Shown one piece after another: positions 1 through 7,575 of a stretch of DNA of 24,238 bases; the stretch's first letter is position 1; each line of letters starts with the position of its first letter. The translations under genes and the position numbers were made by a program. Source of the stretch: CAZRNB01 sp964601355 (GTDB lineage Bacteria > Planctomycetota > Phycisphaerae > Sedimentisphaerales > Anaerobacaceae); assembly GCA_964601355.1 (NCBI GenBank), contig CAZRNB010000038.1:1-24238 (forward strand). The letters run 5' to 3'. The notes beneath the pieces are model-generated. The model saw only the letters and a program-made list of their open reading frames with translations. It did no database searches and was not told the DNA's origin.

Positions 1-57
1 CAATAGTATTTTAGCCGTTACAACGTTTTCCAAATCAAACAACCGGACAGTAGTGCG

Positions 58-85
58 ATGAACTATGAACTACGAACTCATAACT
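58..85. repeat. Heptad array, GTTCATA/TATGAAC family, half element
   Basis: Four consecutive 7-bp units, ATGAACT, ATGAACT, ACGAACT and CATAACT, fill exactly 28 bp just downstream of the fliP stop. Unlike the other members of this family in the window, no opposing arm is seen next to it. The remaining bases 1-57 hold no gene I can support. Confidence 0.8.
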
Positions 86-112
86 CTTTTCGTTTTAATT
101 TTTGCTTTCAGG

Positions 113-979
113 TTAGTTAAAGCCTAAGGTAAGGCTTTTAGCCAATAGTCCCCAGCCGTCAACAAGAATAAATAATATCAGCTTAAAGGGCAGTGAAATC
201 ATCATAGGCGGCAGCATTATCATGCCGGCGCTCAAGAGAACACCCGAAATAACCATATCCACCAACAAAAAAGGTATAAACAATAAACATCCTATCTCAA
301 ATGCTATACGAAATTCACTGATAATAAATGCAGGAATTACAATATGCAAATCTATGTCCATCACCTTTGTCGGAGGTTCTATTTTGGCCATCTGTACAAA
401 AAGGGCCAAATCAGCCTGTCGAGTCTGGCGGAGCATAAATTCCTTCATACAATCGCCGGCTTTAAGCCCTGCTGCGGCGAAATCAATTTTGTCTGCCAGA
501 TAAGGCTGAATGGCGGAACTATTAACCTTCGTATATGTGGGAGCCATCGTATATAACGTTAAAAACAACGCCAAACCTATTATTGCTATGGTCGGTGGTA
601 TGGTCTGCGTCGTCAATGCGCGACGCACAAAAGCCAGCACAATAACAATTCGCGTAAATGATGTCATCATTACTAAAAGGCTCGGCAAAATCGCTAAGCC
701 GGTAAATATGATTACGAGCTTTACCGGTGTTGACCATTCTTTTCCTTTTGCCTCATCATTGGTAGCTTTATCAACAACCTGCATTAAATCACTCATGCTC
801 GGAAAGCTGTTTGTGGAGTTATTATTCGAAGTTATGTTTTGCGGCATCGGTAATTTGGTTTGGCCAGGTGACGGTTCCCGCGAAACGGAGACACGATTGT
901 TAATCCGACCAAAAGAGGAATCGATCAGCGTCAGAACAACGAGGAAGATAAAAAAAGTTTTTATAAGCCTGCTAACCAC
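113..979 (-). CDS. fliP: Flagellar export gate protein FliP
   Basis: FliP is a core membrane subunit of the flagellar type III export gate and assembles with FliQ and FliR inside the MS-ring. The 288-residue product has a signal-peptide-like hydrophobic start (residues 6-20), a Ser/Asn/Pro-rich linker (about 25-65), and then the conserved FliP body. The signature MTSFTRIVIVLAFVRRAL lies at 105-122, and hydrophobic segments lie near 86-104, 130-145, 211-245 and 262-280. FliP proteins are usually near 250 residues, so the extra length is the linker. The start is a GTG directly abutting the fliO stop (TAAGTG), preceded by GAGGG, which implies translational coupling. fliQ and fliR would be expected next, to the left of the window. 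Confidence 0.96.
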   Translation of the reverse strand: MVSRLIKTFFIFLVVLTLIDSSFGRINNRVSVSREPSPGQTKLPMPQNITSNNNSTNSFPSMSDLMQVVDKATNDEAKGKEWSTPVKLVIIFTGLAILPSLLVMMTSFTRIVIVLAFVRRALTTQTIPPTIAIIGLALFLTLYTMAPTYTKVNSSAIQPYLADKIDFAAAGLKAGDCMKEFMLRQTRQADLALFVQMAKIEPPTKVMDIDLHIVIPAFIISEFRIAFEIGCLLFIPFLLVDMVISGVLLSAGMIMLPPMMISLPFKLILFILVDGWGLLAKSLTLGFN

Positions 980-1558
980 TTATACCCTCAGAGGATTATC
1001 CACCTGGGATTCAACCTGCTGGAGACCTTCCTGTATCGGACGTTCTATATAAGCGCATGGACTATTATGCGGAGCATTGCTTCGCTGCGCAGCTTCACCC
1101 AGCTCAGCTAACAAAGTAATGCCCTGACTTGTGCTGCCTATGAGAAGCCTTTGATTGTCTATTTCAATCAAATGTATTGCTTTTTTCGGCCCGAGGTATT
1201 GTGTTTCCACGATGCGAATTTGTTTGCCGCCGATCCAGTCGTGGGCAATTTTGGGCAGAAGCTTTTTAGAAGCATAAATCGCCGCTGCTCCCAGTGCTAT
1301 AACAAGCAAAACAGAAAGCATCATCTTAAAGAACAAATCCTGGTTGCTCCCTGTCAAACCGGAGTTGATTCTGTTTGTGTTCGTTGAGAAATTAGGGTCA
1401 TTGGCAAACAAAGAAGCGGTTTTGTATCCCGGCCTTTCTGGTTCTGCATGCTCAGCTCGTGACTGAACCGAAAATTTAGCAAGCAGACTGCCGCACAATA
1501 TCAACGCAGCCAGGCAAACAATCTTTCTCCTATGTCCTGTCATTTCTATCAGAGGCAC
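980..1558 (-). CDS. fliO: Flagellar biosynthesis protein FliO
   Basis: FliO is a small membrane protein that helps assemble the FliP ring of the export gate. The 192-residue product has an N-terminal hydrophobic segment (residues about 12-27), a second one at about 77-95 (MMLSVLLVIALGAAAIYA), and then the cytoplasmic FliO domain with the pattern QYLGPKKAIHLIEID...LLIGSTSQGITLLAEL. It lies immediately before fliP, as in most flagellar operons. The start used is GTG at 1558, with GGTGAG about 9 bases upstream. An in-frame ATG at 1543 is the alternative and lacks a visible ribosome-binding site. A repeat-bearing gap of about 300 bases separates it from the upstream stator gene. Confidence 0.9.
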   Translation of the reverse strand: MPLIEMTGHRRKIVCLAALILCGSLLAKFSVQSRAEHAEPERPGYKTASLFANDPNFSTNTNRINSGLTGSNQDLFFKMMLSVLLVIALGAAAIYASKKLLPKIAHDWIGGKQIRIVETQYLGPKKAIHLIEIDNQRLLIGSTSQGITLLAELGEAAQRSNAPHNSPCAYIERPIQEGLQQVESQVDNPLRV

Positions 1559-1863
1559 AAAATATAGCTCACCGGATTTCCACCCCGCACTTTTCCGGCT
1601 TAGGTTCTTGCCCGATAGGCGCGGGGTGGGGTCTCTATGGTTATCTCATTGTGCAAATTGCGTGCCGAAGTATCCAATTAGGAATTAATGTGCCTTAGTA
1701 GCGGTTTTAGGTGCGGAATTAGAAGACAACCATGCAAAATGTACAAAAAATTGACATCCCTCGCCAATTGTCCTTTCCCGAAAGAGCCAACCTTAATTTA
1801 GATTTGGTTTCTGGATTTTTTGGTTCACTGTTCATAGTTGATAGTTCATCGATGAACTCTGAA
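1559..1863. other. Non-coding gap between motB-2 and fliO
   Basis: This 305-base gap is unusual inside an otherwise tightly packed operon. It holds a hairpin at 1580-1629 near fliO and most of a heptad array at 1823-1878 near the motB-2 stop. I see no gene between them (1640-1820). A TTGACA at 1749-1754 on the plus strand has no matching -10 element. Confidence 0.6.
1580..1629. repeat. Inverted repeat with 9-bp GC-rich arms upstream of fliO
   Basis: CCACCCCGC (1580-1588) pairs perfectly with GCGGGGTGG (1621-1629) around a 32-base loop. In the fliO transcript it would form a stable stem ending about 20 bases before the fliO start. No T-run follows it on the minus strand, so it is not a typical intrinsic terminator. 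It could be an mRNA-stability or processing site, or a mobile palindromic repeat. Confidence 0.7.
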
Positions 1864-1878
1864 CTACGAACTCAGAAC
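1823..1878. repeat. Inverted heptad array, 4+4 units, no spacer
   Basis: The left arm has four heptads, GTTCACT, GTTCATA, GTTGATA and GTTCATC (1823-1850). The right arm has four in reverse-complement sense, GATGAAC, TCTGAAC, TACGAAC and TCAGAAC (1851-1878). The two arms meet at a CATCGATG centre with no loop. The last 15 bases of the motB-2 reading frame, including its TAG stop, lie inside the right arm. Confidence 0.88.
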
Positions 1879-2586
1879 AACAATAACTATCTGTGATTGT
1901 TTGGAAATAGGGCTATCCTGCCCTACCCAATCCCCTCCGGGTCCTGCTCCCCAGGAATAAATAGGCCTTTTGATGGTTTCAGGTAAAGCACTTTCAAGAA
2001 ACTCCGCCACTACCGCAGCTCGTTTTGCCGAGAGCAACCACTGCTCTTTCTCCTCGACTTGGTCGTTAGCTAAACCCAGCACATAAAGTCTAATTGGCCC
2101 GGCATCGGCCGTTTGCTGTAAAAGCAAACAGAACTCGTTTAAGGATTGCCTTGCCGAATCGTCCAAAGCCGCTTCTCCCGGCGAAAAGTGGACGTTGACT
2201 GCAGAAAAATGGGTTGATTTTACAGCCATTTGAGAAGGCGTGGTCTTTACAAATCGATGTATATTCCTAAGAGCACGCTGAATCTCCTCCTGTTTGGCAT
2301 CAATGGTTCTGCCCTCAGCATTACTGTCAGGAACATTTATCGCATGCTTAAATTTTACATTTTTAAAATCCGGCTCTTTTCTAAATCCAAATCCGGTCTT
2401 CACTTGTATCAAAAACGAGGTTGATGATAATTCCTGGCCGTTGTCAAACAAAGAATCATCTCGGACATGTCCCAGACTTACCAATAAGACAAAGAACGTT
2501 AATAGTAAAGTCACCATATCCGAAAATGTGATAACCCACAGCGGAACTGCACAGCCTGCTTCGATTTGTCTGGACTTGCGGCTCAA
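1864..2586 (-). CDS. MotB-family stator protein, second copy
   Basis: MotB proteins pair with MotA to form the ion-driven stator and anchor it to peptidoglycan. The 240-residue product has the MotB plug/TM pattern PLWVITFSDMVTLLLTFFVLL at 15-35 with the ion-accepting Asp at 23. It also has a C-terminal OmpA-like domain whose WLLSAKRAAVVAEFL helix (about 183-197) matches the peptidoglycan-binding pattern. Translation starts at a TTG overlapping the TGA of the upstream motB (TTGA), with no in-frame ATG or GTG nearby, so translational coupling is likely. The C-terminal residues LSS and the stop are encoded by a heptad repeat. Having two motB genes behind one motA is unusual. It could encode an alternative or a heteromeric stator. 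Confidence 0.88.
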   Translation of the reverse strand: MSRKSRQIEAGCAVPLWVITFSDMVTLLLTFFVLLVSLGHVRDDSLFDNGQELSSTSFLIQVKTGFGFRKEPDFKNVKFKHAINVPDSNAEGRTIDAKQEEIQRALRNIHRFVKTTPSQMAVKSTHFSAVNVHFSPGEAALDDSARQSLNEFCLLLQQTADAGPIRLYVLGLANDQVEEKEQWLLSAKRAAVVAEFLESALPETIKRPIYSWGAGPGGDWVGQDSPISKQSQIVIVVLSS

Positions 2587-3290
2587 TTGTATATGTTCTG
2601 CTCCAGTAAAACAATCTCAAGTACACTTTCGCCGTATCCTGATCCCGTCTGCTTCTGTGTCAGCTCACTCTTATCGATGTTACCTCTAACCAAAGTTGTA
2701 TTTGCAGAGATACTGAACCTTCCTTTGGCAAGATTGTGTTGTGTTACAAGATAATCAATCACAGCCCAGGCCCGCGGTAAACCAGGATATCTACTGTTTT
2801 GGTCTTGTTGAGGCCCGCTTTCACTAATAACTATTCTGCCGTCTGTTTCTTTTAGAAATGATGCCATGGCAGCAAGTATTCCACGTCCATCAGGAGAGAG
2901 AACCATACCTTTACCTAAAAAAACCTTTTGAGATGGGATTAGGAAAACCCTTTTGCTGTGAAAATCTACAGGCTGTGTATATCCTTTTAGGACACCCCTT
3001 TGACCTCGCGTTAAGGTAGGCTTTTCGCTGCCTTTGTCAAGCTCTTCAGAAGCCCATACTTGTTCTGTAGGCAGAAAAGCGCTTGTATCGGGCTGCCCTG
3101 ATGGTGGAATTACAGTAAAGGCTTTTCGCATAGCTGATGCAAAACTTCCAAGCACTTCCTCATCGAAGGATGAAAACGTCACAAGCAAAACAAAAAACGT
3201 CAGCAACAGCGTCATACAGTCGCTGAAAGTCAACATCCACATCGGCGCGCTTGGGCCGCCATCAGATCCTGCCGGTTTCCTGCTCCCCAT
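2583..3290 (-). CDS. motB: MotB-family stator protein, first copy
   Basis: The 235-residue product begins with the MotB pattern APMWMLTFSDCMTLLLTFFVLL at 15-36, with the conserved Asp at 24, followed by a periplasmic region. The C-terminal OmpA-like domain is recognisable (residues about 150-200) but degenerate. The usual TD and LS..RA peptidoglycan-binding positions are only partly kept, as GPQQDQNSRYPGLPRAWAV. Its ATG shares one base with the motA stop (TAATG), so it is coupled to motA. Because the neighbouring copy keeps a more typical OmpA helix, the two may have divided labour. The MotB family is clear from the N-terminus, but which copy is the main motor protein is not. Confidence 0.9.
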   Translation of the reverse strand: MGSRKPAGSDGGPSAPMWMLTFSDCMTLLLTFFVLLVTFSSFDEEVLGSFASAMRKAFTVIPPSGQPDTSAFLPTEQVWASEELDKGSEKPTLTRGQRGVLKGYTQPVDFHSKRVFLIPSQKVFLGKGMVLSPDGRGILAAMASFLKETDGRIVISESGPQQDQNSRYPGLPRAWAVIDYLVTQHNLAKGRFSISANTTLVRGNIDKSELTQKQTGSGYGESVLEIVLLEQNIYN

Positions 3291-4060
3291 TATATCTCAG
3301 CCCTCACTTCTTCTCTTTTGCTGTGCGAGACAAATACCTGCATCTTTTCTCGAACCATGGTGGGACTATTGCCCTCTGCGATAGCACAGATACCTTCTAC
3401 AACCATTTCCATTATGGTTGCCTCTGCCTTGGAATAAAGACCCAGCTTGCCCGCCAACGGAAGAAAGACCAAATTTGCAGCAATTGCTCCATAAAAAGTA
3501 GTGATTAAAGCCACAGCCATTCCTGATCCGATCTGGTCAGGCGAATTCAGGTTTTTGAGCATTTGAACAAGACCAATAAGTGTACCTATCATCCCAAAAG
3601 CAGGGGCAGATGCACCCATAAACTCGAGGATTTTTTTGCCTCCCGAGTGGCGATCCTGAAGATATTGAATCTCCATAGACAAAATCTCACGAATCTCTTC
3701 AGGATTGCGTCCATCTACGAGCATCTGCAAAGCCTTGCCTAAAAAATTGTCCCCAGCCTTGCGAATTTCCGATTCCAGAGCTAATGCTCCATCTCGGCGA
3801 TTAACGGCAGAATAGTTCACCATTTTTTGAATCAGCTCATACGGCGATGGTATCTTGCTAACGAGCGTTTTTTTCACCACAGAGAATATCCCCAAAAACT
3901 GAGGCAGCGAAAAATGGATAAGTGTGGCGCACAGCATCCCTCCTATGGTAATTGCCACGGAAGGCATATCGACAAATATTGTCCAGCCACCACCAGTGAC
4001 AATCGCCCATCCTATAACAGCAAAACCAAAAATTACTCCTACTATTGTGGCAATATCCAT
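3290..4060 (-). CDS. motA: Flagellar motor stator protein MotA
   Basis: MotA is the four-helix membrane subunit of the stator and pushes on FliG in the rotor. The 256-residue product has membrane segments near 5-22, 33-52, 148-170 and 180-205. The conserved loop pattern FMGASAPAFGMIGTLIGLVQ (about 148-167) includes the family proline, and GSGMAVALITTFYGAIAANL marks the last helix. A charged cytoplasmic domain lies between helices 2 and 3. The length is standard for the MotA/PomA family. The start is ATG at 4060, three bases after the MotE-like gene. H+ versus Na+ use cannot be told from the sequence alone. Confidence 0.96.
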   Translation of the reverse strand: MDIATIVGVIFGFAVIGWAIVTGGGWTIFVDMPSVAITIGGMLCATLIHFSLPQFLGIFSVVKKTLVSKIPSPYELIQKMVNYSAVNRRDGALALESEIRKAGDNFLGKALQMLVDGRNPEEIREILSMEIQYLQDRHSGGKKILEFMGASAPAFGMIGTLIGLVQMLKNLNSPDQIGSGMAVALITTFYGAIAANLVFLPLAGKLGLYSKAEATIMEMVVEGICAIAEGNSPTMVREKMQVFVSHSKREEVRAEI

Positions 4061-4063
4061 ATA

Positions 4064-4801
4064 CTAATTAGTCTCCGTTATTTGCTTTAATTTCCTGCAA
4101 AGAACCGCAGCCAGCTCAGGCTCGGATGTAACCAGCTCGGTCAATAATTTAGCCTTGGCCCTTTCGTTCATATAATGCAGTATCTTTACGGCGTCATTTA
4201 TATTACTTTGGCCACCTCCAGACTCTATGCCTTCAGACGGGCTTTTGCACATGCCGGCTAATATTCTGCCGGCACTTACGGCCTCCATCTTATCATAAGT
4301 AGCAGCTATTTTGGCCAGATTGCTCCGTTCTGCCTCGGCAATTTCTATCCTGCTTTTGAGAAGCCTATCACGCTGCTCTTTTTCACTGACAACCATTGTA
4401 GCAAGCTCAAGCCGCAGATTGTTGAGGTTCTCGATGTCTTTTCTCAATGCATCCTGAGTTATCTGCAGCCTGCTCTCCCGCTGCTGGAGACTTCGCAGCT
4501 TATTATTATACTCCTGTATCCTTTGCTGGAGCTCAAAAGCAAGATTTTTAAGCTGCTTATCCGTCATATTATTTTCCATTGTGCTATTGCCGGTATTAGC
4601 AACGGCCTGGGCAGCATAATCTATCTGTGCCAGCTTCATCTCGTTTCCATCTTCAGCCTGTCCAACACGCACCGGCTGACTTATTTCGCCCGGAACAGAT
4701 TGACTCTTCGGAGACGGATTAGTTCGCCATGCAAGAGCAAATGTCGCCCCAAAGCTTACAAGACCTCCGGCAGCTATTATTATTATCATCTTTTTGCTCA
4801 C
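4064..4801 (-). CDS. MotE/YlxF-like flagellar protein
   Basis: The 245-residue product has one N-terminal membrane anchor or signal (residues 4-24), a variable linker, a long coiled coil (about 78-165), and a C-terminal helical domain. That domain contains YDKMEAVSAGRILAGM and DAVKILHYMNERAKAKLLTEL, and resembles the MgtE-N-like domain of MotE and Bacillus YlxF. MotE in rhizobia is a periplasmic chaperone for a motor protein. YlxF sits after fliJ in Bacillus, which matches the position here between fliJ and motA. The start is GTG at 4801 with AGGAG seven bases upstream. The family call rests on domain pattern and position, and the exact role is inference. Confidence 0.75.
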   Translation of the reverse strand: MSKKMIIIIAAGGLVSFGATFALAWRTNPSPKSQSVPGEISQPVRVGQAEDGNEMKLAQIDYAAQAVANTGNSTMENNMTDKQLKNLAFELQQRIQEYNNKLRSLQQRESRLQITQDALRKDIENLNNLRLELATMVVSEKEQRDRLLKSRIEIAEAERSNLAKIAATYDKMEAVSAGRILAGMCKSPSEGIESGGGQSNINDAVKILHYMNERAKAKLLTELVTSEPELAAVLCRKLKQITETN

Positions 4802-4815
4802 TGCTTTTCTCCTAA

Positions 4816-4864
4816 TTCAGTTCATTGTTCAGAGACTACGAACTATGAACTATGAACTATGAAC
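4816..4864. repeat. Inverted heptad array between fliJ and motE-like gene
   Basis: The left arm GTTCATT, GTTCAGA (4820-4833), a GAC spacer, and the right arm TACGAAC, TATGAAC, TATGAAC, TATGAAC (4837-4864) belong to the GTTCATA/TATGAAC family. The right arm runs into the fliJ reading frame and supplies its stop. Confidence 0.85.
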
Positions 4865-5305
4865 AATCTCCTTTCGTACAAATGATATTGTAGCCTTTTC
4901 GTCTAACTCCCTTTGTTCAAGTTTTTCTTGTTCTTTCATAAATAGTCTTTGAGCTTCTGCTCGTAATCTTTCCAAACCCTCTTTGAGCCTTCTGATTTTT
5001 ACAACCTCGGCAATTTTATCTTTCTGCTGAGATTCGAGTCCGCGTATTTCACTTTGCAGCTTCTTAATTTGCTCATCGCTCACAACGGAGTATTTCAAAA
5101 ATAGCTGCTGCTCACTTAACCTCGCCTTAGGCTCTTTTAAAGCTATGCTCGAAATCACGTCCTTGAGTATTTTCTGACGTATCAACAGCTCACCTCGTCT
5201 CTGCGCCAATCTTTCAGTTAGCTGAAATAATTCTGTTTTCTTTACCTGTTCCTGCTTAGCCCTGATTTCAAGAACACGCTGCAGACGCCATACAAATCGT
5301 TTCAT
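4850..5305 (-). CDS. fliJ: Flagellar export chaperone FliJ
   Basis: FliJ is the coiled-coil stalk of the flagellar export ATPase. It binds the FliI hexamer and links it to the export gate. The 151-residue product is almost wholly charged helix, starts with the FliJ-typical FVWRLQRVLEIRAKQE (4-19), and is of normal family length. It follows fliI, as expected. The ATG at 5305 lacks a clear Shine-Dalgarno sequence because a palindromic element occupies the upstream gap. The final residues VHSS and the TAG stop are encoded by heptad repeats, so the original C-terminus has probably been replaced or trimmed. Confidence 0.88.
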   Translation of the reverse strand: MKRFVWRLQRVLEIRAKQEQVKKTELFQLTERLAQRRGELLIRQKILKDVISSIALKEPKARLSEQQLFLKYSVVSDEQIKKLQSEIRGLESQQKDKIAEVVKIRRLKEGLERLRAEAQRLFMKEQEKLEQRELDEKATISFVRKEIVHSS

Positions 5306-5318
5306 TTAACATCTTGAA

Positions 5319-5441
5319 TGCCGTAATAAATTGCGGCAATGCCACCCCAATAAATTGGGGGGCTAAACCTTGTCTCAAACCGGGTTGAGAGATATTCAGC
5401 CCCGCGATCCTTCGGCCCCGCTCAGGACAAGTTTATCGCGG
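5319..5441. repeat. Composite palindromic element between fliI and fliJ
   Basis: Several nested palindromes fill this stretch. TGCCGTAAT/ATTGCGGCA is at 5319-5338 and CCCCAAT/ATTGGGG at 5345-5360, both around an AATAAATT core. TCTCAA/TTGAGA is at 5373-5390. CCGCGAT/ATCGCGG (5402-5408 and 5435-5441) encloses CCTTCGG...GCTCAGGACAAG. No reading frame of note is present. It interrupts an otherwise compact operon and looks like one or more inserted repeats that fold as RNA. Confidence 0.75.
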
Positions 5442-5453
5442 TATTCCCACATT

Positions 5454-6875
5454 TTACGTGGTTTTTTTATTTATGACGGCAGCATCGCCGCCGGTCAACA
5501 GACTATCCCATTTGTTCGTAATAGAAACCAAATGCTTAACAGTATCTCCGAAGATTGTTCTTTGACGAACAGCCTGAATAAGAAAATCGTTTATTCTGTC
5601 AATTAAGCTGATTGCTCCATCGATACGCCTGTTGCTACCAGGCGAGAATGCACCAATATTGATCAAATCTTCAGCATCGATATAAGTAGCATATATCTCT
5701 TTGAGCTTCACAGCCGCAGAGAAGTGCTCTTTACTGGTAACTTTAGGCATCAGCCGGCTAACACTTTGCAGGACATCCACCGCAGGGTAATGTCCTCTAT
5801 CCGCCAATTTTCTCGACAGCACTATGTGTCCGTCCAACAAGCTTCTTGCGCTATCAGCCACAGGATCAGCCAGGTCGTCATTCTCCACCAGGACAGTTAG
5901 AATACCCGTGATGCTGCCTTTTTCAGCGCAGCCCAGACGTTCGACAAGTCTTGGCATCAATGAGAAAACACTCGGACAATAACCTTTCGTGGCTGGAGGC
6001 TCACCTGCAGAAAGTCCTATCTCACGCTGGGCCTGAGCAAAACGGGTAAGCGAATCCATCATAAACAAAACACTTTTCCCTTTGTCCCTGAAGTATTCGG
6101 CAATCGTAACTGCCACGAATGCCGCCTTTACTCGTTGAATCGGCGGGCAGTCTGATGCAGCTACAACAACTACGCTGCGGTCTAATCCCTCAGCACCAAG
6201 ATCCTCTTCAAGAAATTCGCGAACCTCACGTCCCCGCTCGCCTATTAATGCGACAACATTAACATTTGCTTCGCTCGAGTTGGCAATATCACCCAAGAGC
6301 ACACTCTTGCCCACGCCGCTGCCTGAGAAGATACCTATACGCTGACCTTTACCGCATGTTAATATGCCATCTATCGATCTGATACCCAGGGCTAAAGGTT
6401 CGGTAATTTTCGCTCGGCTTAACGGCGGCGGACTACTGACGTCTAATGCTTTTTTGTCTGTTCCCACTAAGGGCCCTTTATTATCGATAGGCTCTCCCAA
6501 TCCGTTTAGCACTCTGCCCAAGACATTTTCGCTTAGTGTGATATAACGGGGAGTAATCCGGCCGGTTACCGTATCCCCCGGGGATATACCTTCTATATGC
6601 TCCAACGGCAGCAAAATAAGAAGGTTTCCGCGAAATCCTACTACTTCAGCCAAGACACGTCGGCCGTCGCGAATATGGATTCCACAAAGCTCACCCAATC
6701 CCAATACCGGACCGGAAGATTCAATCGTTAAACCCGATACTCGCACTACACAGCCCTGACAATTTAGCAAATTTACGTTGTGCAGAGCCGAACGAAATTT
6801 ATCAAAGTCGATCGAATCTGCAACTCGACTACACTCGCCGAAATTCAAAGGCGGATGAACCTCACTCAGTGCCAT
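5454..6875 (-). CDS. fliI: Flagellum-specific ATPase FliI
   Basis: FliI is the hexameric ATPase of the flagellar export apparatus and is related to the F1 beta subunit. The 473-residue product has an N-terminal beta-barrel domain (about 35-105) and Walker A GIFSGSGVGKS at 181-191. The catalytic-glutamate segment IGERGREVREF is at 211-221, Walker B VLFMMD at 269-274, and the following SLTRFAQAQREIGLSAGEPP is typical of FliI and type III ATPases. The C-terminal domain includes RGHYPAVDVLQSVSR. The length is slightly above the usual 430-460. The ATG at 6875 lies three bases after the fliH stop, with AGGT upstream. It acts with FliH and FliJ, whose genes flank it. Confidence 0.98.
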   Translation of the reverse strand: MALSEVHPPLNFGECSRVADSIDFDKFRSALHNVNLLNCQGCVVRVSGLTIESSGPVLGLGELCGIHIRDGRRVLAEVVGFRGNLLILLPLEHIEGISPGDTVTGRITPRYITLSENVLGRVLNGLGEPIDNKGPLVGTDKKALDVSSPPPLSRAKITEPLALGIRSIDGILTCGKGQRIGIFSGSGVGKSVLLGDIANSSEANVNVVALIGERGREVREFLEEDLGAEGLDRSVVVVAASDCPPIQRVKAAFVAVTIAEYFRDKGKSVLFMMDSLTRFAQAQREIGLSAGEPPATKGYCPSVFSLMPRLVERLGCAEKGSITGILTVLVENDDLADPVADSARSLLDGHIVLSRKLADRGHYPAVDVLQSVSRLMPKVTSKEHFSAAVKLKEIYATYIDAEDLINIGAFSPGSNRRIDGAISLIDRINDFLIQAVRQRTIFGDTVKHLVSITNKWDSLLTGGDAAVINKKTT

Positions 6876-6878
6876 AAT

Positions 6879-7433
6879 TTATTTTACCTTTGAAAGCGCC
6901 CCACTAATCTGTTCTATATGTTCCTTTATGAAGGATTTAACGATCCCCTTTGGCGTCTCAAGCAAACATTCTGCCCGTCCAATATTCGGATCGCTTACAA
7001 ACTTTACACCTTCTAAAGCACCAATGGTACCTTCCTGCAGCAGCTTCTGACACTGCGCCAGGTCTTCAGGATTCAAATGCACTACTACATCTTGACACGT
7101 CGGTGCACTTTTAAGAGCTTCCGCAATGATAGATTCGATGCGGTAATCACCCTTCTGTACCTTTTGCATCAATACCTTATTGGCTATCTCAACCGAAAGT
7201 TTAGCAATTTCCTCACCGTGTTTGGTCAACATTTCACCGTATAACTGATTCATCTTATTGACGATTGTTTTGAGAGTCTGACAAACTTGCGCAAACTCAG
7301 CTTTCGCTCGTCCCTCGTCGCTCGCCGCTTGTCGCTCTTTAGACAAATCATGGGTCGCGAGCGACTGGCCAGGAGCCACAAGAGAAGCCGACTTTATCGG
7401 TTTAGCAAGACTTATCGTAAATGTGTCGGTCAT
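6879..7433 (-). CDS. fliH: Flagellar assembly protein FliH
   Basis: FliH is the peripheral stalk and regulator of FliI. The product (184 residues from ATG 7433) has a variable N-terminus, a helical middle (MNQLYGEMLTKHGEEIAKLSVEIANKVL), and the C-terminal FliH/V-ATPase-E-like domain with VVVHLNPEDLAQ and VKFVSDPNIGRAECLLETPKG. A TTG at 7445 would add four residues. Neither start has a good ribosome-binding site, because an AT-rich heptad array lies immediately upstream. Residues 32-43 (KERQAASDEGRA) are encoded by five degenerate ACGAGCG heptads, a repeat inside the reading frame in the non-conserved linker. The position between fliG and fliI supports the call. Confidence 0.9.
   Translation of the reverse strand: MTDTFTISLAKPIKSASLVAPGQSLATHDLSKERQAASDEGRAKAEFAQVCQTLKTIVNKMNQLYGEMLTKHGEEIAKLSVEIANKVLMQKVQKGDYRIESIIAEALKSAPTCQDVVVHLNPEDLAQCQKLLQEGTIGALEGVKFVSDPNIGRAECLLETPKGIVKSFIKEHIEQISGALSKVK
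7305..7363. repeat. Heptad array inside fliH, ACGAGCG family
   Basis: On the plus strand the units are CGCTCGT, CCCTCGT, CGCTCGC, CGCTTGT and CGCTCTT (7305-7339), followed by a short inverted partner GCGAGCG at 7357-7363. The unit has no stop codon in any frame on either strand, and the array is translated as a charged, Ala-rich stretch of FliH. Confidence 0.75.
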
Positions 7434-7442
7434 AAACAAATC

Positions 7443-7538
7443 CAAAATTCAAAAATAAAAAATCAAAATTGCGGAGTTGCCGCACAGCGGCAACAACTTC
7501 CTTAATTTTGCATTTTGCTCTTTGATTTTTGATTTCAG
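7443..7538. repeat. Inverted heptad array between fliG and fliH, CAAAATT family
   Basis: The left arm is CAAAATT, CAAAAAT, AAAAAAT, CAAAATT (7443-7470). The right arm is AATTTTG, CATTTTG, CTCTTTG, ATTTTTG and a partial unit (7504-7538). Between the arms is a separate perfect hairpin, GTTGCCG/CGGCAAC with loop CACAG (7476-7494). Together they fill most of the 130-base gap and end about ten bases before the fliH start. Confidence 0.82.
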
Positions 7539-7575
7539 CATCCACCATCAAGGATAAATCGCTACAAGGCACGAG

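Noticed and set aside
1..33. Possible first codons of fliQ on the minus strand from a TTG at 33 (LENVVTAKILL)
   Set aside because: fliQ is expected there, but eleven codons with no ribosome-binding site and no clear family pattern cannot support the call.
1749..1780. TTGACA on the plus strand as a promoter
   Set aside because: No -10 element at suitable spacing, and no plus-strand gene downstream.
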